Assembly: GCF_031010175.1 (NCBI RefSeq)
Contig: NZ_JAUAMB010000027.1
Span: 1-64,000 of the forward strand
Direction: 5' to 3'
Source of the DNA: Halomonas sp. SpR1
GTDB lineage: Bacteria; Pseudomonadota; Gammaproteobacteria; Pseudomonadales; Halomonadaceae
Length of the DNA: 64,000 nt
In this document: positions 9,179-18,855 of the stretch, one piece after another
How the letters are laid out: each line of letters opens with the position of its first letter
How positions within the stretch are numbered: position 1 is the first letter of the stretch
The notes under the pieces: generated by a model
What the model saw: the letters and a program-made list of their open reading frames with translations, nothing else
Databases searched by the model: none
Told to the model about the DNA's origin: nothing
Made by a program: the position numbers and the translations under genes

Positions 9179-10942
9179 ATGCAAAAGCACTGCAATAAAT
9201 CCAAACTCACGAAATTCAGACTGACAACCCTCGCCGCCAGCTTGCTGCTGGCATCGGGTACGCTGTCAGCGCAGGAAGAGGATACCCGCGCTATTGCTGA
9301 GCGCCTGGTCGATGAGCACTTCCAAAACTCGACGCTGAGCCGTGAAGAGCAAATCGAAGAGCTGATGTGGTTTGCCAAAGCCGCCGAGCCTTTTCGGGGC
9401 ATGGATATCCAAACCGTTGCCGAAGGTCTCACCACCCACGTTTATGAAAGTGAAGTGTTAGCGGAAGCCTTTAGCGAGCTCACCGGCATCAATCTGACCC
9501 ACAACATCATCGGTGAAGGTGATGTGGTGGACACCATGCAGAACCAGATGCAGTCGGGTAACAGTATCTACGACGGCTTCGTCAACGACACCGACGCCAT
9601 CGGCACGCATATCCGCTACGGCACGACTATCAACCTAACTGAGGCGATGGAGAACGAGTGGGCCGACTACACGCTGCCTACCCTCGACCTGGATGATTTC
9701 ATTGGCTTGCAGTACGGCACCGGGCCAGATGGCAGCCTCTATCAACTGCCTACCCAGCAGTTCGCCAACCTCTACTGGTTCCGCTATGACTGGTTCCAAC
9801 GCGAAGACCTGCAAGAGCAGTTCCGGGAAATTTACGGCTACGACTTAGGCGTGCCCACCAACTGGACAGCCTATGAGGATATTGCCGAGTTCTTTACCGA
9901 ACACGTAGGAGAAATAGACGGCACCAAAGTGTATGGCCACATGGACTATGGCCGCCGCGATCCGTCGCTGGGCTGGCGCTTCCACGACTCCTGGCTCTCC
10001 ATGGCGGGCATGGGAAGCCCCGGCGTACCTTCTGGCAACCCAGTGGATGATTGGGGTATTCGCGTCAATGAAGATAGCCAGCCGGTAGGCGCAAGCGTCA
10101 GCCGCGGCGGCGCTACCAACTCACCCGCTTCGGTATTTGCCATGCAAAAAGCCGTTGATTGGCTACGCGACTTTGCTCCACCCGAAGCGCAGGGCATGAC
10201 CTTTGGTGAAGCGGGCCCGGTACCTGCACAGGGGCATATTGCCCAGCAGATCTTCTGGTACACCGCCTTTACCGCCGATATGACCGACCCTGCGGTTGCG
10301 GTGACCGACGACGAAGGCAATCCGCTATGGCGCATGGCGCCTTCCCCTACCGGCCCTTACTGGGAAGAGGGTATGAAGGTGGGCTACCAAGACGTGGGGG
10401 CGTGGACATTCTTTGACTCTACCCCGGAAGACCGGCGCACCGCGGCGTGGCTGTTCGGCCAGTTCACCGTGTCTAAAACGGTGTCGTTAGAAAAACTCAT
10501 GCATGGTTTAACGCCGATCCGTGAATCTGACATTTTCTCTGAGCAGATGACCGAAATGGCGCCCAAGCTGGGTGGCCTGGTGGAGTTCTACCGCAGCCCC
10601 AACGAGTCAAACTGGACGCCTACCGGTACCAACGTGCCTGATTACCCACGCATGGCCCCGCTATGGTGGCAGAACCTGGCCCCCGTCATGAGTGGTGAAG
10701 TCACGCCTCAGGAAGGTCTCGACAAACTGGCGGCGGATATGGATAGCACCATGCATCGTCTCGCCCGGGCCAACGTCTTCGACAGCTATGCTCCCGTACT
10801 CAACGAAGAGCAGGATCCGCAATACTGGCTGGATCAGGAAGGCTCACCCAAACCCAAGCTGGAGAATGAAATGCCGCAAGGCACCACCGTTCCTTATGAC
10901 GAAATGATGGAAGCCTGGATGGAAGCCGGTACGCGCCAATAA
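9179..10942 (+). CDS. glpV: Glycerol ABC importer, substrate-binding protein GlpV
   Basis: 587-residue extracytoplasmic solute-binding protein, long for the class but normal for GlpV. It starts MQKHCNKSKLTKFRLTTLAA with GAGGT upstream. A signal peptide (basic N-region, LTTLAASLLLASG core, cleavage near LSA|QEE) sends it to the periplasm, where it should deliver glycerol to GlpPQ. The mature protein shows the usual two-lobe sugar-binding layout and is rich in Trp/Tyr (for example ANLYWFRYDWF), fitting polyol binding. The frame is open upstream to 9026, but that part overlaps glpU and has no leader character. A GC-rich hairpin follows the stop. Confidence 0.92.
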   Translation: MQKHCNKSKLTKFRLTTLAASLLLASGTLSAQEEDTRAIAERLVDEHFQNSTLSREEQIEELMWFAKAAEPFRGMDIQTVAEGLTTHVYESEVLAEAFSELTGINLTHNIIGEGDVVDTMQNQMQSGNSIYDGFVNDTDAIGTHIRYGTTINLTEAMENEWADYTLPTLDLDDFIGLQYGTGPDGSLYQLPTQQFANLYWFRYDWFQREDLQEQFREIYGYDLGVPTNWTAYEDIAEFFTEHVGEIDGTKVYGHMDYGRRDPSLGWRFHDSWLSMAGMGSPGVPSGNPVDDWGIRVNEDSQPVGASVSRGGATNSPASVFAMQKAVDWLRDFAPPEAQGMTFGEAGPVPAQGHIAQQIFWYTAFTADMTDPAVAVTDDEGNPLWRMAPSPTGPYWEEGMKVGYQDVGAWTFFDSTPEDRRTAAWLFGQFTVSKTVSLEKLMHGLTPIRESDIFSEQMTEMAPKLGGLVEFYRSPNESNWTPTGTNVPDYPRMAPLWWQNLAPVMSGEVTPQEGLDKLAADMDSTMHRLARANVFDSYAPVLNEEQDPQYWLDQEGSPKPKLENEMPQGTTVPYDEMMEAWMEAGTRQ

Positions 10943-10961
10943 TCACCACGCGTAACGCTTG

Positions 10962-10985
10962 CAGGGCGGGCAACCGCCCGCCCTG
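10962..10985 (+). other. Intercistronic hairpin between glpV and glpD
   Basis: Perfect 10-bp stem CAGGGCGGGC/GCCCGCCCTG around loop AACC, 19 bases after the glpV stop and with no T tract. It is therefore unlikely to be a full terminator. Such hairpins after binding-protein genes commonly stabilise the upstream mRNA and reduce expression of distal genes (inference). Confidence 0.75.
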
Positions 10986-11069
10986 TCAAGGGTTTCATTG
11001 GCGGCAGGCCATAGCACAAGAGAAAACACCCACGGCAACCGGGCTATTTATTGGTTAATTGGATCCGCT

Positions 11070-12710
11070 ATGAAACTGCGAAATCGAAACATTGAAAAAT
11101 TACCTCACGAGACCTTTGATGCCCTGATTATCGGGGGCGGTATTAACGGCGCAGCCACGGCGGCGGCGCTGGCTGGCAAAGGCGCAAAAGTCGCGCTGAT
11201 TGACCGCGGCGACTTCGCGGGCAGTACCAGCATGCACTCCTCCAACCTAGTGTGGGGAGGCATTAAGTATATGGAAAGCAAGGATTTTGCGCTGGTTCGC
11301 AAGCTGTGCAAAAGCCGCAATCACTTGATTAAGAGTTACCCTTCCACGGTGCAGGAGATTCGTTTCCTGACCACTATTTCAAAAGGTTTTCGCCACTCGC
11401 CTCGCTACCTGTGGGCGGGAACCTGGCTGTACTGGCTAATGGGCAATGGCTTCACGAAACTGCCGCGCCTGCTCTCGCCGAAAAAAATCAAGCAACAAGA
11501 GCCCATTATCGATATCAAGGACTCCGTGGGCGGCTTCGAGTACTCCGACGCCTACCTCCACGATAACGACGCACGCTTTGTATTTAACTTTGTGCGCCAC
11601 GCGCTTAACTATGGAGCAACTGCCGTCAACTACGTGGAGTCACTCGGCGCCGAGCGTGAAGGTGATCTATGGGTGACCAAAGCGCGCAACGTGATGGATG
11701 GCAATACTTTCGATATCCGTGCCAAGGTGTTGATCAACGCCGCCGGCCCTTGGGTAGATCAGCACAATGAGCTCACCGGCCAAAAGACCACTCATCATCA
11801 CCTCTACTCCAAAGGCATTCATCTCATTGTTCCGCAGCTAACCGACTCGCAGCGAGTGCTGGCTTTTTTTGCCGACGATGGCAGGCTGTTTTTTGTTATT
11901 CCCATGGGCAATCGCACCTGTATCGGCACCACCGATACCCACATGGAGCACCCTGAGGTGGACGTTACCGCCGAAGATATCGCTTTTGTGCTGGAGAATA
12001 TCAATAAACGCCTCACCTTGGATAAACCGCTCACCCAGGATGACATTATCTCAACGCGCTGCGGCGTAAGACCGCTTGCCATTAAAGATAACCAGGGCAG
12101 TGACCGCGACTTTCTACAGCTATCGCGAAAGCACGTGATCGACACCAATGCCGAAAGCGCCCATATCAGCATCTTTGGCGGTAAACTTACCGACTGTTTG
12201 AACGTTGGCGATGAGATTGCCGAAGCGGTGGGCCGCCTGGGCGTTGCCCTGTCAGACCCCAATTTTCAGTGGTATGGAGAACCGCCCAAGCCCGTGAAAC
12301 AGCAGTTTATGGATCAAGCCAAGCGCATGAACCTGGATGCCATGACGGCCTCTACCTCATCCGAGCTGCTCTCCATTCGGCTTTGGCGCCGCTACGCCGA
12401 TCAGGCCATACCGATGCTTGAGAAAATCCGTCAGGATCCCGCTCAGGGCGAAATTTTAATCGAAGGCACAGAGTACATCCGCTGTGAGATTGAGCATGCC
12501 CGCGACCACGAGATGATCACCCAGCTCGAGGATTTCCTGCGCCGTCGCGCGAAAGTCTCACTGGTGGTGCCTCATGAACAATTACGCCAATCCAGCGGCT
12601 TAAAGGAGGCGTGTCGAGTGCTGTTTGGCGACGACGCTGACGAGCGTTTTAACCAGTACTTTGAACAAAATCGCGATACCGCGCTACCGCCGACTTCTTC
12701 TGTGGTTTAA
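11070..12710 (+). CDS. glpD: Glycerol-3-phosphate dehydrogenase, FAD-dependent
   Basis: 546-residue FAD-dependent glycerol-3-phosphate dehydrogenase (DAO fold plus C-terminal DAO_C region). It oxidises glycerol-3-phosphate to dihydroxyacetone phosphate at the inner membrane and reduces quinone. The nucleotide-binding motif IIGGGINGAATAAALAGKG is at about residues 20-38. GSTSMHSSNLVWGGIKYME, INAAGPWVDQ and CGVRPLA are the other family landmarks. The start at 11070 (MKLRNRNIEKL) is chosen because family similarity begins there; an earlier in-frame ATG at 10959 would start inside the intercistronic hairpin. It is the last gene of the glycerol operon, so uptake and oxidation are co-transcribed, while GlpK, the kinase between them, is encoded convergently. 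Confidence 0.9.
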   Translation: MKLRNRNIEKLPHETFDALIIGGGINGAATAAALAGKGAKVALIDRGDFAGSTSMHSSNLVWGGIKYMESKDFALVRKLCKSRNHLIKSYPSTVQEIRFLTTISKGFRHSPRYLWAGTWLYWLMGNGFTKLPRLLSPKKIKQQEPIIDIKDSVGGFEYSDAYLHDNDARFVFNFVRHALNYGATAVNYVESLGAEREGDLWVTKARNVMDGNTFDIRAKVLINAAGPWVDQHNELTGQKTTHHHLYSKGIHLIVPQLTDSQRVLAFFADDGRLFFVIPMGNRTCIGTTDTHMEHPEVDVTAEDIAFVLENINKRLTLDKPLTQDDIISTRCGVRPLAIKDNQGSDRDFLQLSRKHVIDTNAESAHISIFGGKLTDCLNVGDEIAEAVGRLGVALSDPNFQWYGEPPKPVKQQFMDQAKRMNLDAMTASTSSELLSIRLWRRYADQAIPMLEKIRQDPAQGEILIEGTEYIRCEIEHARDHEMITQLEDFLRRRAKVSLVVPHEQLRQSSGLKEACRVLFGDDADERFNQYFEQNRDTALPPTSSVV

Positions 12711-12719
12711 CCTCTTTAT

Positions 12720-12753
12720 TGATTAAATATATTCAGTGATTAAACATATTCAG
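12720..12753. repeat. 17-bp direct repeat, two units
   Basis: TGATTAAATATATTCAG followed immediately by TGATTAAACATATTCAG, differing at one base, with a partial third unit (TGAATAAAC). It lies between the glpD stop and the terminator. Confidence 0.75.
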
Positions 12754-12766
12754 TGAATAAACTTAA

Positions 12767-12796
12767 AAAGCCCCCTCATATCAATGAGGGGGCTTT
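12767..12796. terminator. Bidirectional terminator between glpD and glpK
   Basis: Perfect 13-bp stem AAAGCCCCCTCAT/ATGAGGGGGCTTT with loop ATCA, flanked by an A-run on one side and T on the other. It can stop both the plus-strand glp operon and the minus-strand glpK transcript. Confidence 0.88.
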
Positions 12797-12857
12797 AGTG
12801 TGTGTAAACAGAACAGTTATTAAGAACAGTCATTAAGCGTCGGCGACTGGGCCCTAC

Positions 12858-14342
12858 CTAGGTAGAGCGCACGCGTGAAACGGCGTCCAACCAGCCCTGA
12901 TAGAGCTGCTCGCGGGTGGTCTCTTCCATCGTCGGCATAAAGCTTTTCTCACAGCGCCACAGCTGCTCGATCTCTTCCAACGTTTGATACCAACCTAGAC
13001 GCAGCCCAGCTAAGTAAGCCGCGCCCAGTGCGGTGGTCTCCAAAATAGTTGGGCGATCTACCTGAACACCTAGCATATCGGCAAGAAACTGCATCACCCA
13101 GCTATTCTTTACCATGCCGCCATCGACGCGCAAAGTGCCTGGTGGAGCCTCCATATCGTCGTTCATGCAGTGCTGTAAATCGCGGGTTTGATAGCACACC
13201 GCTTGCAGGCCAGCGGCCACTATTTCAGCGATGCCGGTGTCCCGGGTTAAGCCAAAAATAGCGCCGCGTGCCTTCGGATCCCAGTGGGGAGCGCCTAAGC
13301 CGGTAAAGGCGGGCACCAGATAAACGCTGTGACCACTGCGGGTCTGCTGGGCCAGAGCTTCGGTTTCCGATGCGTCGGCAAACAGGTTTAGGCCATCGCG
13401 CAGCCACTGCACCGTCGCCCCGGCCACAAAAATGCTGCCCTCCATAGCGTAGGTCGGCTTACCGTTAAGCCGGTAGCCAATCGTGGTCAGTAGGCGATTA
13501 CGCGACAGCGACGGTGTTTCACCGGTATTCACAATCATAAAACAGCCGGTGCCGTAGGTGCTTTTGCCCATCCCCGGTTGAAAGCACGCCTGCCCCACTA
13601 AAGCCGCCTGCTGATCCCCCGCCACCCCAGCAATGGGCAGCGCAGCGCCCAGCCAGTGCGCTTCGGTAGTGCCAAAATCATCGCTTGAGTCTTTTACTTC
13701 AGGCAGTAAATTGGCGGGAATATTAAACAGCGTCAGCAGCTCTTCATCCCACTCCTGGGTATGGATATTAAACAGCGCCGTACGTGAAGCATTAGTGGCA
13801 TCAGTCACGTGCTGCTGACCACCGGTCAGCCGCCAGATTAAAAAGCTATCCACCGTACCGAATGCCAGCTCGCCATGCTCAGCGCGCTTCCTGGCACCCT
13901 CAACGTTATCTAATATCCAGGCAAGCTTCGTAGCTGAAAAGTAGGGGTCAATTAAAAGACCCGTTTTCGCCTGAACGACATCGGTGTGGCCTTGATCGCG
14001 CAGCGACTGGCACAAATCTGAGGTGCGGCGATCCTGCCAGACGATGGCGTTATAGAGTGGTTTACCGGTTTGCCGATCCCAAACAATAGTGGTTTCCCGC
14101 TGGTTGGTAATACCGATGCCGGCTATTTGCTCAGCAGAAACCTTAGCGTTGTGCATGACGTCCCGACAGGTTGCTACCACCGTCTCCCAAATATCTTCGG
14201 GGTTGTGCTCAATCCAGCCGTCGTGGGGGAAATGCTGGGTGAATTCCTGCTGGGCAACAGCGGCCACTTGGCCTTGACGATCAAACAGAATGGCGCGGGA
14301 GCTGGTGGTACCTTGATCAATAGCGAGTATAAAAGAGGACAT
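12858..14342 (-). CDS. glpK: Glycerol kinase
   Basis: 494-residue FGGY-family kinase (E. coli GlpK 502). It phosphorylates glycerol to glycerol-3-phosphate in the cytoplasm, the step between the GlpSTPQUV importer and GlpD. The N-terminal phosphate loop [17 protein letters not shown] sits at residues 5-21. The FGGY-type signature regions ([18 protein letters not shown], then [17 protein letters not shown]) are intact. The start at 14342 ([11 protein letters not shown]) is chosen by family alignment; an in-frame ATG 27 codons upstream lacks similarity and overlaps the presumed promoter. It is transcribed toward glpD. Confidence 0.95.
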   Translation of the reverse strand: MSSFILAIDQGTTSSRAILFDRQGQVAAVAQQEFTQHFPHDGWIEHNPEDIWETVVATCRDVMHNAKVSAEQIAGIGITNQRETTIVWDRQTGKPLYNAIVWQDRRTSDLCQSLRDQGHTDVVQAKTGLLIDPYFSATKLAWILDNVEGARKRAEHGELAFGTVDSFLIWRLTGGQQHVTDATNASRTALFNIHTQEWDEELLTLFNIPANLLPEVKDSSDDFGTTEAHWLGAALPIAGVAGDQQAALVGQACFQPGMGKSTYGTGCFMIVNTGETPSLSRNRLLTTIGYRLNGKPTYAMEGSIFVAGATVQWLRDGLNLFADASETEALAQQTRSGHSVYLVPAFTGLGAPHWDPKARGAIFGLTRDTGIAEIVAAGLQAVCYQTRDLQHCMNDDMEAPPGTLRVDGGMVKNSWVMQFLADMLGVQVDRPTILETTALGAAYLAGLRLGWYQTLEEIEQLWRCEKSFMPTMEETTREQLYQGWLDAVSRVRST

Positions 14343-14366
14343 ATCGAGTTCACTTTGTTGTATTGT

Positions 14367-14393
14367 CTTTCGATTTTGTATACTTACTTTCGC
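14367..14393 (-). promoter_or_regulatory. Candidate GlpR operator upstream of glpK
   Basis: Two CTTTCG half-sites lie 20 bp apart in the 60 bases before the glpK start, resembling the TTTCG half-sites of the palindrome upstream of glpS. Neither forms a palindrome alone, so this is weaker evidence. Confidence 0.35.
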
Positions 14394-14450
14394 TTTATTA
14401 TCATCCAAGGCTACTCCAGCCATCCAAAATGCTCAAGGATGAAACTACCT

Positions 14451-14489
14451 CATTAAGCAATTTCATCAAGCAATCTCATCAAGCAATGT
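14451..14489. repeat. 13-bp tandem array at the 3' end of glpR
   Basis: Three 13-bp units, CATTAAGCAATTT, CATCAAGCAATCT and CATCAAGCAATGT. The last unit runs over the glpR stop codon. A single further copy (CATCAAGCAATTC, 15309-15321) stands on the other side of glpR, so the same motif brackets the gene. Confidence 0.8.
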
Positions 14490-15237
14490 ACAGCGCCACA
14501 TCGTGCTGATTGAGCAATCGCAGAATCGCTTCCGGTGGCTTGCGGTCAGTAAATAACGCATCCAGCTGTTCCAGATTCCCCTGCCGCACGACCGGGTTAC
14601 GGTGAAATTTAGAGTAGTCTGCCGCCAAATAGATGCGCCGGGAATTGGCAATAATTGCCTGGGCCACGCGCACTTCCTGGTAGTCAAACTCCAGCAGCGA
14701 GCCATCCTCGTCGATACCACTGATACCGATAATGCCGTAATCCACTTTAAACTGATTGATAAAGTCGATAGTGGCTTCGCCGATAATGCCGCCATCCCGG
14801 GAGCGCACCTGGCCACCGGCGATAATCACGGTGAAATCCTCTTTATGCTGCAGGATGGCGGCAACATTAAGGTTATTGGTAATAATCTCAAGGCCCTGGT
14901 GTTCTAACAGCGCTTGAGCAATCACTTCGTTACTGGTACCGATATTGATAAACAGTGAGGAGTGATTAGGGATATGCTGGGCTAAACAGCGGGCAATACG
15001 CTCTTTCTCTTCCAGATGCAGCGTCTTACGCGTGCTGTAGGCGGTATTCACCGTACTTGACTCGATTCCCACCCCACCATGGACGCGTCGCACCCGCCCT
15101 TCATCGGCCAGGGTATTCAAATCGCGGCGGATGGTTTGCGGTGTCACGGCAAAATGATCGGTGAGCTGTTCGATACTCATATAGCCTTGCTGGCGAACCA
15201 GCTCGACAATGGCATCCTGACGAAATTGTTGATTCAT
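14479..15237 (-). CDS. glpR: DeoR-family repressor of glycerol metabolism GlpR
   Basis: 252 residues, exactly the length of E. coli GlpR. The N-terminal DeoR helix-turn-helix (about 6-57) contains TPQTIRRDLNTLADEGRVRR, and a DeoR sugar-phosphate sensor domain follows (INIGTSNEVIAQALL, then GIIGEATIDFINQFKVDYGI). It should repress the glp genes until glycerol-3-phosphate binds. The start at 15237 (MNQQFRQDAIVELV) matches the family; an upstream in-frame start would add 16 residues without similarity. It is co-oriented with glpK, 136 bases upstream of it, so the two may share a transcript. TTCGA elements near 15250 and 15290 could be autoregulatory sites. Confidence 0.93.
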   Translation of the reverse strand: MNQQFRQDAIVELVRQQGYMSIEQLTDHFAVTPQTIRRDLNTLADEGRVRRVHGGVGIESSTVNTAYSTRKTLHLEEKERIARCLAQHIPNHSSLFINIGTSNEVIAQALLEHQGLEIITNNLNVAAILQHKEDFTVIIAGGQVRSRDGGIIGEATIDFINQFKVDYGIIGISGIDEDGSLLEFDYQEVRVAQAIIANSRRIYLAADYSKFHRNPVVRQGNLEQLDALFTDRKPPEAILRLLNQHDVALYIA

Positions 15238-15362
15238 AAGCCCGGCCTGTTCGATTTTTATTGATATCTGAACATAATCTAGCAAAATTTTCGAAACCTA
15301 ATAGCTTTCATCAAGCAATTCGACGGGCACCACACCGACGGACTGCACGGTGATAACACGTA

Positions 15363-17348
15363 CTAAAGTGGCCACACCAATAAAATTAGCGGGATCGCAA
15401 CCACCAGAACGACCGATGAAAGCGGCAGGCCCAATTTCCAATAATCACCAAAACGGTAACCCCCAGGCCCTAGCACCAGCGTATTGGATTGGTGTCCGAT
15501 CGGGGTTAAAAACGCACAGGAGGCACTAACCGCCACCACCATCAAGAACGGGTCGAGTGAGACATCGAAGCCATTGGCTAAACTCACCGCAATAGGCGCC
15601 ATCAGCAGCGCAGCCGCCGCATTGTTGACCACATTGGAGAGCAGCATAGAGAGTAAAAACAGCCCGATCATGGTGACGACGACCGGCCAGTCACTGCCAA
15701 AGCTGAGCAAGACGTTGGCAATCAAATCTGCGCCGCCGCTGGTTTCCAACGCTTCACCCACGGGTATCATCGCCGCTAACAGCACGATAACGGGGCCATC
15801 AATGGCTTGATACCCTTCGCGTAACGGTAATACGCCAATCAGCAGCGAAATCAGTGCAGCGCTACTCATGGCCACGGCCGCCGGAAGTAGATCAAACAGC
15901 ATCGCCGTGATCGCCAAGGCAAAAATAGCAACCGACATGGCCAGCTTACGCGGCTGCCCCAGATGCAATTCGCGGCTAGCCAGCGGCAGACACCCTAGTG
16001 AGGCGAGACTGTCTGAAATTTCATTTTCGCTGCCCTGCAATAGCAAAACGTCGCCGTTCTTAAATCGGATATCCCGCAACCGCTGCTTCAAGCGCCCGCC
16101 ATCCCGGGCAACGGCCACCAGGTGCAGTCCAAACTGATGGTTCAAGCGTAGCTGCCGTACACTGCGGTTAATCATCATAGAGTCATTACGCACAACGGCC
16201 TCAATGAGTTGCAGGCCCTCGGTATCTACCCGCTGTTGATCCTGGGCGGCATCTTTCTTTTTAGCTTTATCAGCCTCTTTGTCGCTGGCTGAATGCTCGG
16301 TATCTTTCGCCTGTGCGTCTTCCCCTGGCTCGTCCTCCAGCTCTTCCTCAAGCTCAGCGATCGCGCTGAGCCCCACTTTGTCTTCCAGCATTTGCAGCTC
16401 GTCGGGCCCTGCCTCCAACAGCAGTATATCGCCCTCTTCCAAGGCGCCGTGGAAGTTATAGCCAGCACGACGGTTGTCATCTCGCACCACCGCTAACACG
16501 GGGATGGTTTCATCCAGCTCATCGCGTAACTGCTGAAGCGTCAAGCCTTTGGCTTTTGACTCTTCGCCCACTTTCAACTCCACCAGATAGTTGGCAGTGT
16601 CGAACATTTCATCAGTGGAGGCCTGGCCACTACGCTTGGGCGTCAAACGCCAACCGACCAGAACGATAAACGCCAACCCTGCTAGCGCAACCGCGATACC
16701 GACCGGCGAAAAGCTAAACATGCTAAACGCTTCATCCGTAACCTCCCGGCGATAGCTGGAAATAATGATATTGGGCGGGGTGCCAATCAAGGTGGTCAAA
16801 CCGCCGAGCAAAGAACCAAACGCCAGCGGCATAAGCAGTAGAGAGGGAGACGTGTTGTGCTCGCGGGCAAGTCGCATAGCCACCGGTAGCAACAGCGCCA
16901 GGGCACCCACGTTATTCATAATACCCGATAGCAGTACGATGGTGCCCACCAATACCAAGAGCTGTAGCAGCAGGTTTTCACCTACTTTAAGCACTTGGTT
17001 GGCAATAATATCGACCACGCCCGAGCGCTCAAATCCCCGGCTAAGCACCAGCACAGCGGCCACGGTAATCACCGCCGGATGGCCAAAACCAGCGAACGCA
17101 CTTCCGGCCGGGACTAGCCCAAGCATGACCGAACCCAGCAACGCTGTTAGTGCCACTAAGTCATAGCGGAATCGCCCCCAGATAAACGCAGCAAGCGTTA
17201 GTCCCAGCACGATAAACACCAGTGTGCTAGGGGTAAGCGTTAACCAGCCAAGATCTAACGTTTCAATACTTACGTTTTCAACACCTGAATTCTCAACCCC
17301 TGAGCCCTGTGCACCTGAGCTTTCAACACTTAAGTCCTCAGCCGACAT
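15363..17348 (-). CDS. SLC13/DASS-family anion permease with two RCK_C domains
   Basis: 661-residue inner-membrane permease of the divalent anion:sodium symporter type. Two transport halves carry the DASS hallmarks IGTPPN (first half) and TPIGHQSNT (second half). Between them lie two TrkA-C (RCK_C) domains joined by an acidic-then-basic linker rich in Glu, Asp and Lys, the arrangement of the large bacterial SLC13 proteins often annotated as sulfate or citrate permeases. The substrate cannot be read from sequence. The first 26 residues are an unusual Ser/Gly/Val/Glu extension coded by a 15-bp tandem repeat, just before WLTLTPSTLVFIVLG, where the membrane part starts. Monocistronic in appearance. 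Confidence 0.85.
   Translation of the reverse strand: MSAEDLSVESSGAQGSGVENSGVENVSIETLDLGWLTLTPSTLVFIVLGLTLAAFIWGRFRYDLVALTALLGSVMLGLVPAGSAFAGFGHPAVITVAAVLVLSRGFERSGVVDIIANQVLKVGENLLLQLLVLVGTIVLLSGIMNNVGALALLLPVAMRLAREHNTSPSLLLMPLAFGSLLGGLTTLIGTPPNIIISSYRREVTDEAFSMFSFSPVGIAVALAGLAFIVLVGWRLTPKRSGQASTDEMFDTANYLVELKVGEESKAKGLTLQQLRDELDETIPVLAVVRDDNRRAGYNFHGALEEGDILLLEAGPDELQMLEDKVGLSAIAELEEELEDEPGEDAQAKDTEHSASDKEADKAKKKDAAQDQQRVDTEGLQLIEAVVRNDSMMINRSVRQLRLNHQFGLHLVAVARDGGRLKQRLRDIRFKNGDVLLLQGSENEISDSLASLGCLPLASRELHLGQPRKLAMSVAIFALAITAMLFDLLPAAVAMSSAALISLLIGVLPLREGYQAIDGPVIVLLAAMIPVGEALETSGGADLIANVLLSFGSDWPVVVTMIGLFLLSMLLSNVVNNAAAALLMAPIAVSLANGFDVSLDPFLMVVAVSASCAFLTPIGHQSNTLVLGPGGYRFGDYWKLGLPLSSVVLVVAIPLILLVWPL
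17262..17336. repeat. In-frame 15-bp tandem array in the SLC13 gene
   Basis: Five degenerate 15-bp units on the plus strand (TTCAACACCTGAATT, CTCAACCCCTGAGCC, TTCAACACTTAAGTC among them) encode the repetitive SGVEN-like pentapeptides at the N-terminus of the permease. Unit length divisible by three keeps the frame. Confidence 0.7.
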
Positions 17349-17663
17349 CCTTTACCTACTCCCTTGCCACCGTTTGATAGGGGCAGCCTACGATGGATGC
17401 ACGCCACGCTCACAGCATGGCCAACTACTGCACATTAGACGTTTACTATACACACGTATAGCCCCTGCAAATGGAGAGTTTTATCAACACCTATCCTATA
17501 AAAACGGAGCAGCCCGGCAATGCCGAGCTGCAAAGGGAGTACCTGTAGAGAAGAGATAGGCTTATATAGACAGCGACCTGCAGGACTTCACTGCATCGAA
17601 ACACTCTTGCAGACTGAGCCCGCTCCTCCTCTCAAAGAAAAGCCGACAGATAAAACAAGCTTG
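17349..17663. other. Intergenic region between qor and the SLC13 gene
   Basis: 315 bases without a recognisable gene. It contains the qor terminator hairpin (17499-17530) and presumably the SLC13 promoter on the minus strand; no clear promoter hexamers were picked out. Confidence 0.6.
17499..17530 (-). terminator. Terminator downstream of the quinone oxidoreductase gene
   Basis: Read on the minus strand, CAGCTCGGCA and TGCCGGGCTG form a 10-bp stem with one G-T pair, followed by CTCCGTTTTT. It lies about 130 bases after the stop, with no gene in between. Confidence 0.65.
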
Positions 17664-18641
17664 CTAAGGCAGCAAAATAGTAGACCCAGTGGTTTTACGG
17701 CTTTGCAGCGCGTCTTGCGCTTTGCCCGCTTCTGCCAACGGGTAGCGATTGGCGATATCTATTTTGACTTTGCCGCTTTTCAGCATGGCGAAGAACTCTT
17801 CGCACATCATCTCCAAGCGCTCGCGGGTGTCGGCGTATCCATTTAGGCTGGGGCGAGTCACGTAGAGTGCACCCTTCTGGTTAAGAATACCGATATTAAC
17901 GCCATCCACCGGGCCAGAGGCGTTGCCAAAGCTGACCAACAGTCCACGGGGTTTTAGGCAGTCCAGCGACATTTCCCAGGTGTCTTTACCCACCGAGTCA
18001 TACACTACATCGCACATGTCGCCATTGGTGAGCTCACGTACCCGCTCAACCACATTCTCTTCGCTGTAGTTGATCGTCGCCCAGGCACCGTTGGCTATGG
18101 CCAGATCGGCTTTTTCCTGGGAGCTCACGGTACCGATCAGCTTAACGCCTAGTGACTTCGCCCACTGGCAGGCAATCGACCCGACCCCACCAGCTGCGGC
18201 GTGAAACAGAATGGTTTCGCCGCCTTTCAACTCATAGGTTTGGCGCAGTAGATACTGCACGGTCAAGCCCTTGAGCATGCTCGCCGCTGCGGTTTCGAAA
18301 TCAACGAAGTCAGGCAGCTTGACCACTTTAGCCGCAGGCAACGTATGCAGTTCAGCATACGCCCCCAAAGGGCCTTGGGCATAGGCCACGCGATCGCCCA
18401 CGCTTAGATGGGTAACACCTTCACCCACCGCATCGACGACACCGGCACCTTCGGTGCCTAGCCCAGAAGGCAAGGAAGGGGCTGGGTAGAGCCCGGTGCG
18501 AAAATAGATATCGATAAAATTGAGGCCGACAGCCTTATTGGCAATACGCACTTCACCCTGCCCAGGGTCAGCGGAGGTAACGTCGACCAGTTCAAGCACT
18601 TCAGAACCACCGGTACGGGCAAATTGAATACGCTGAGACAT
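17664..18641 (-). CDS. qorA: NADPH:quinone oxidoreductase (QorA type)
   Basis: 325-residue zeta-crystallin-like member of the medium-chain dehydrogenase family (E. coli QorA 327). Family role: one- or two-electron reduction of quinones with NADPH in the cytosol. The Rossmann motif is present as HAAAGGVGSIACQWAKSLG, and GLNFIDIYFRTGLYPAPSLP is typical of the catalytic domain. Zinc-binding cysteines of alcohol dehydrogenases are absent, as expected. The start at 18641 (MSQRIQFARTGG) is preferred over an upstream in-frame start because it carries GGAAA upstream and matches homologues. Monocistronic, divergent from ugpQ. Confidence 0.9.
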   Translation of the reverse strand: MSQRIQFARTGGSEVLELVDVTSADPGQGEVRIANKAVGLNFIDIYFRTGLYPAPSLPSGLGTEGAGVVDAVGEGVTHLSVGDRVAYAQGPLGAYAELHTLPAAKVVKLPDFVDFETAAASMLKGLTVQYLLRQTYELKGGETILFHAAAGGVGSIACQWAKSLGVKLIGTVSSQEKADLAIANGAWATINYSEENVVERVRELTNGDMCDVVYDSVGKDTWEMSLDCLKPRGLLVSFGNASGPVDGVNIGILNQKGALYVTRPSLNGYADTRERLEMMCEEFFAMLKSGKVKIDIANRYPLAEAGKAQDALQSRKTTGSTILLP

Positions 18642-18855
18642 AGAGGTTTCCTTATTCATTGCTTGGGTTGTCAATAACAAGCATAACAACGGGTGCTGCT
18701 ATACAAGCGCGTCGCGGCGTTTAAATCAAGCTAGCACGCTAGCGTTATTCCACCTCAGTTTTTTCCCCTTTGAGCACGAATCGAATGAAATCCTGCTGTC
18801 ATGCACCCATGCTAGAATTAGCTCTCCTTTATCGTCTAAGGCTTAGAGATTTGTC

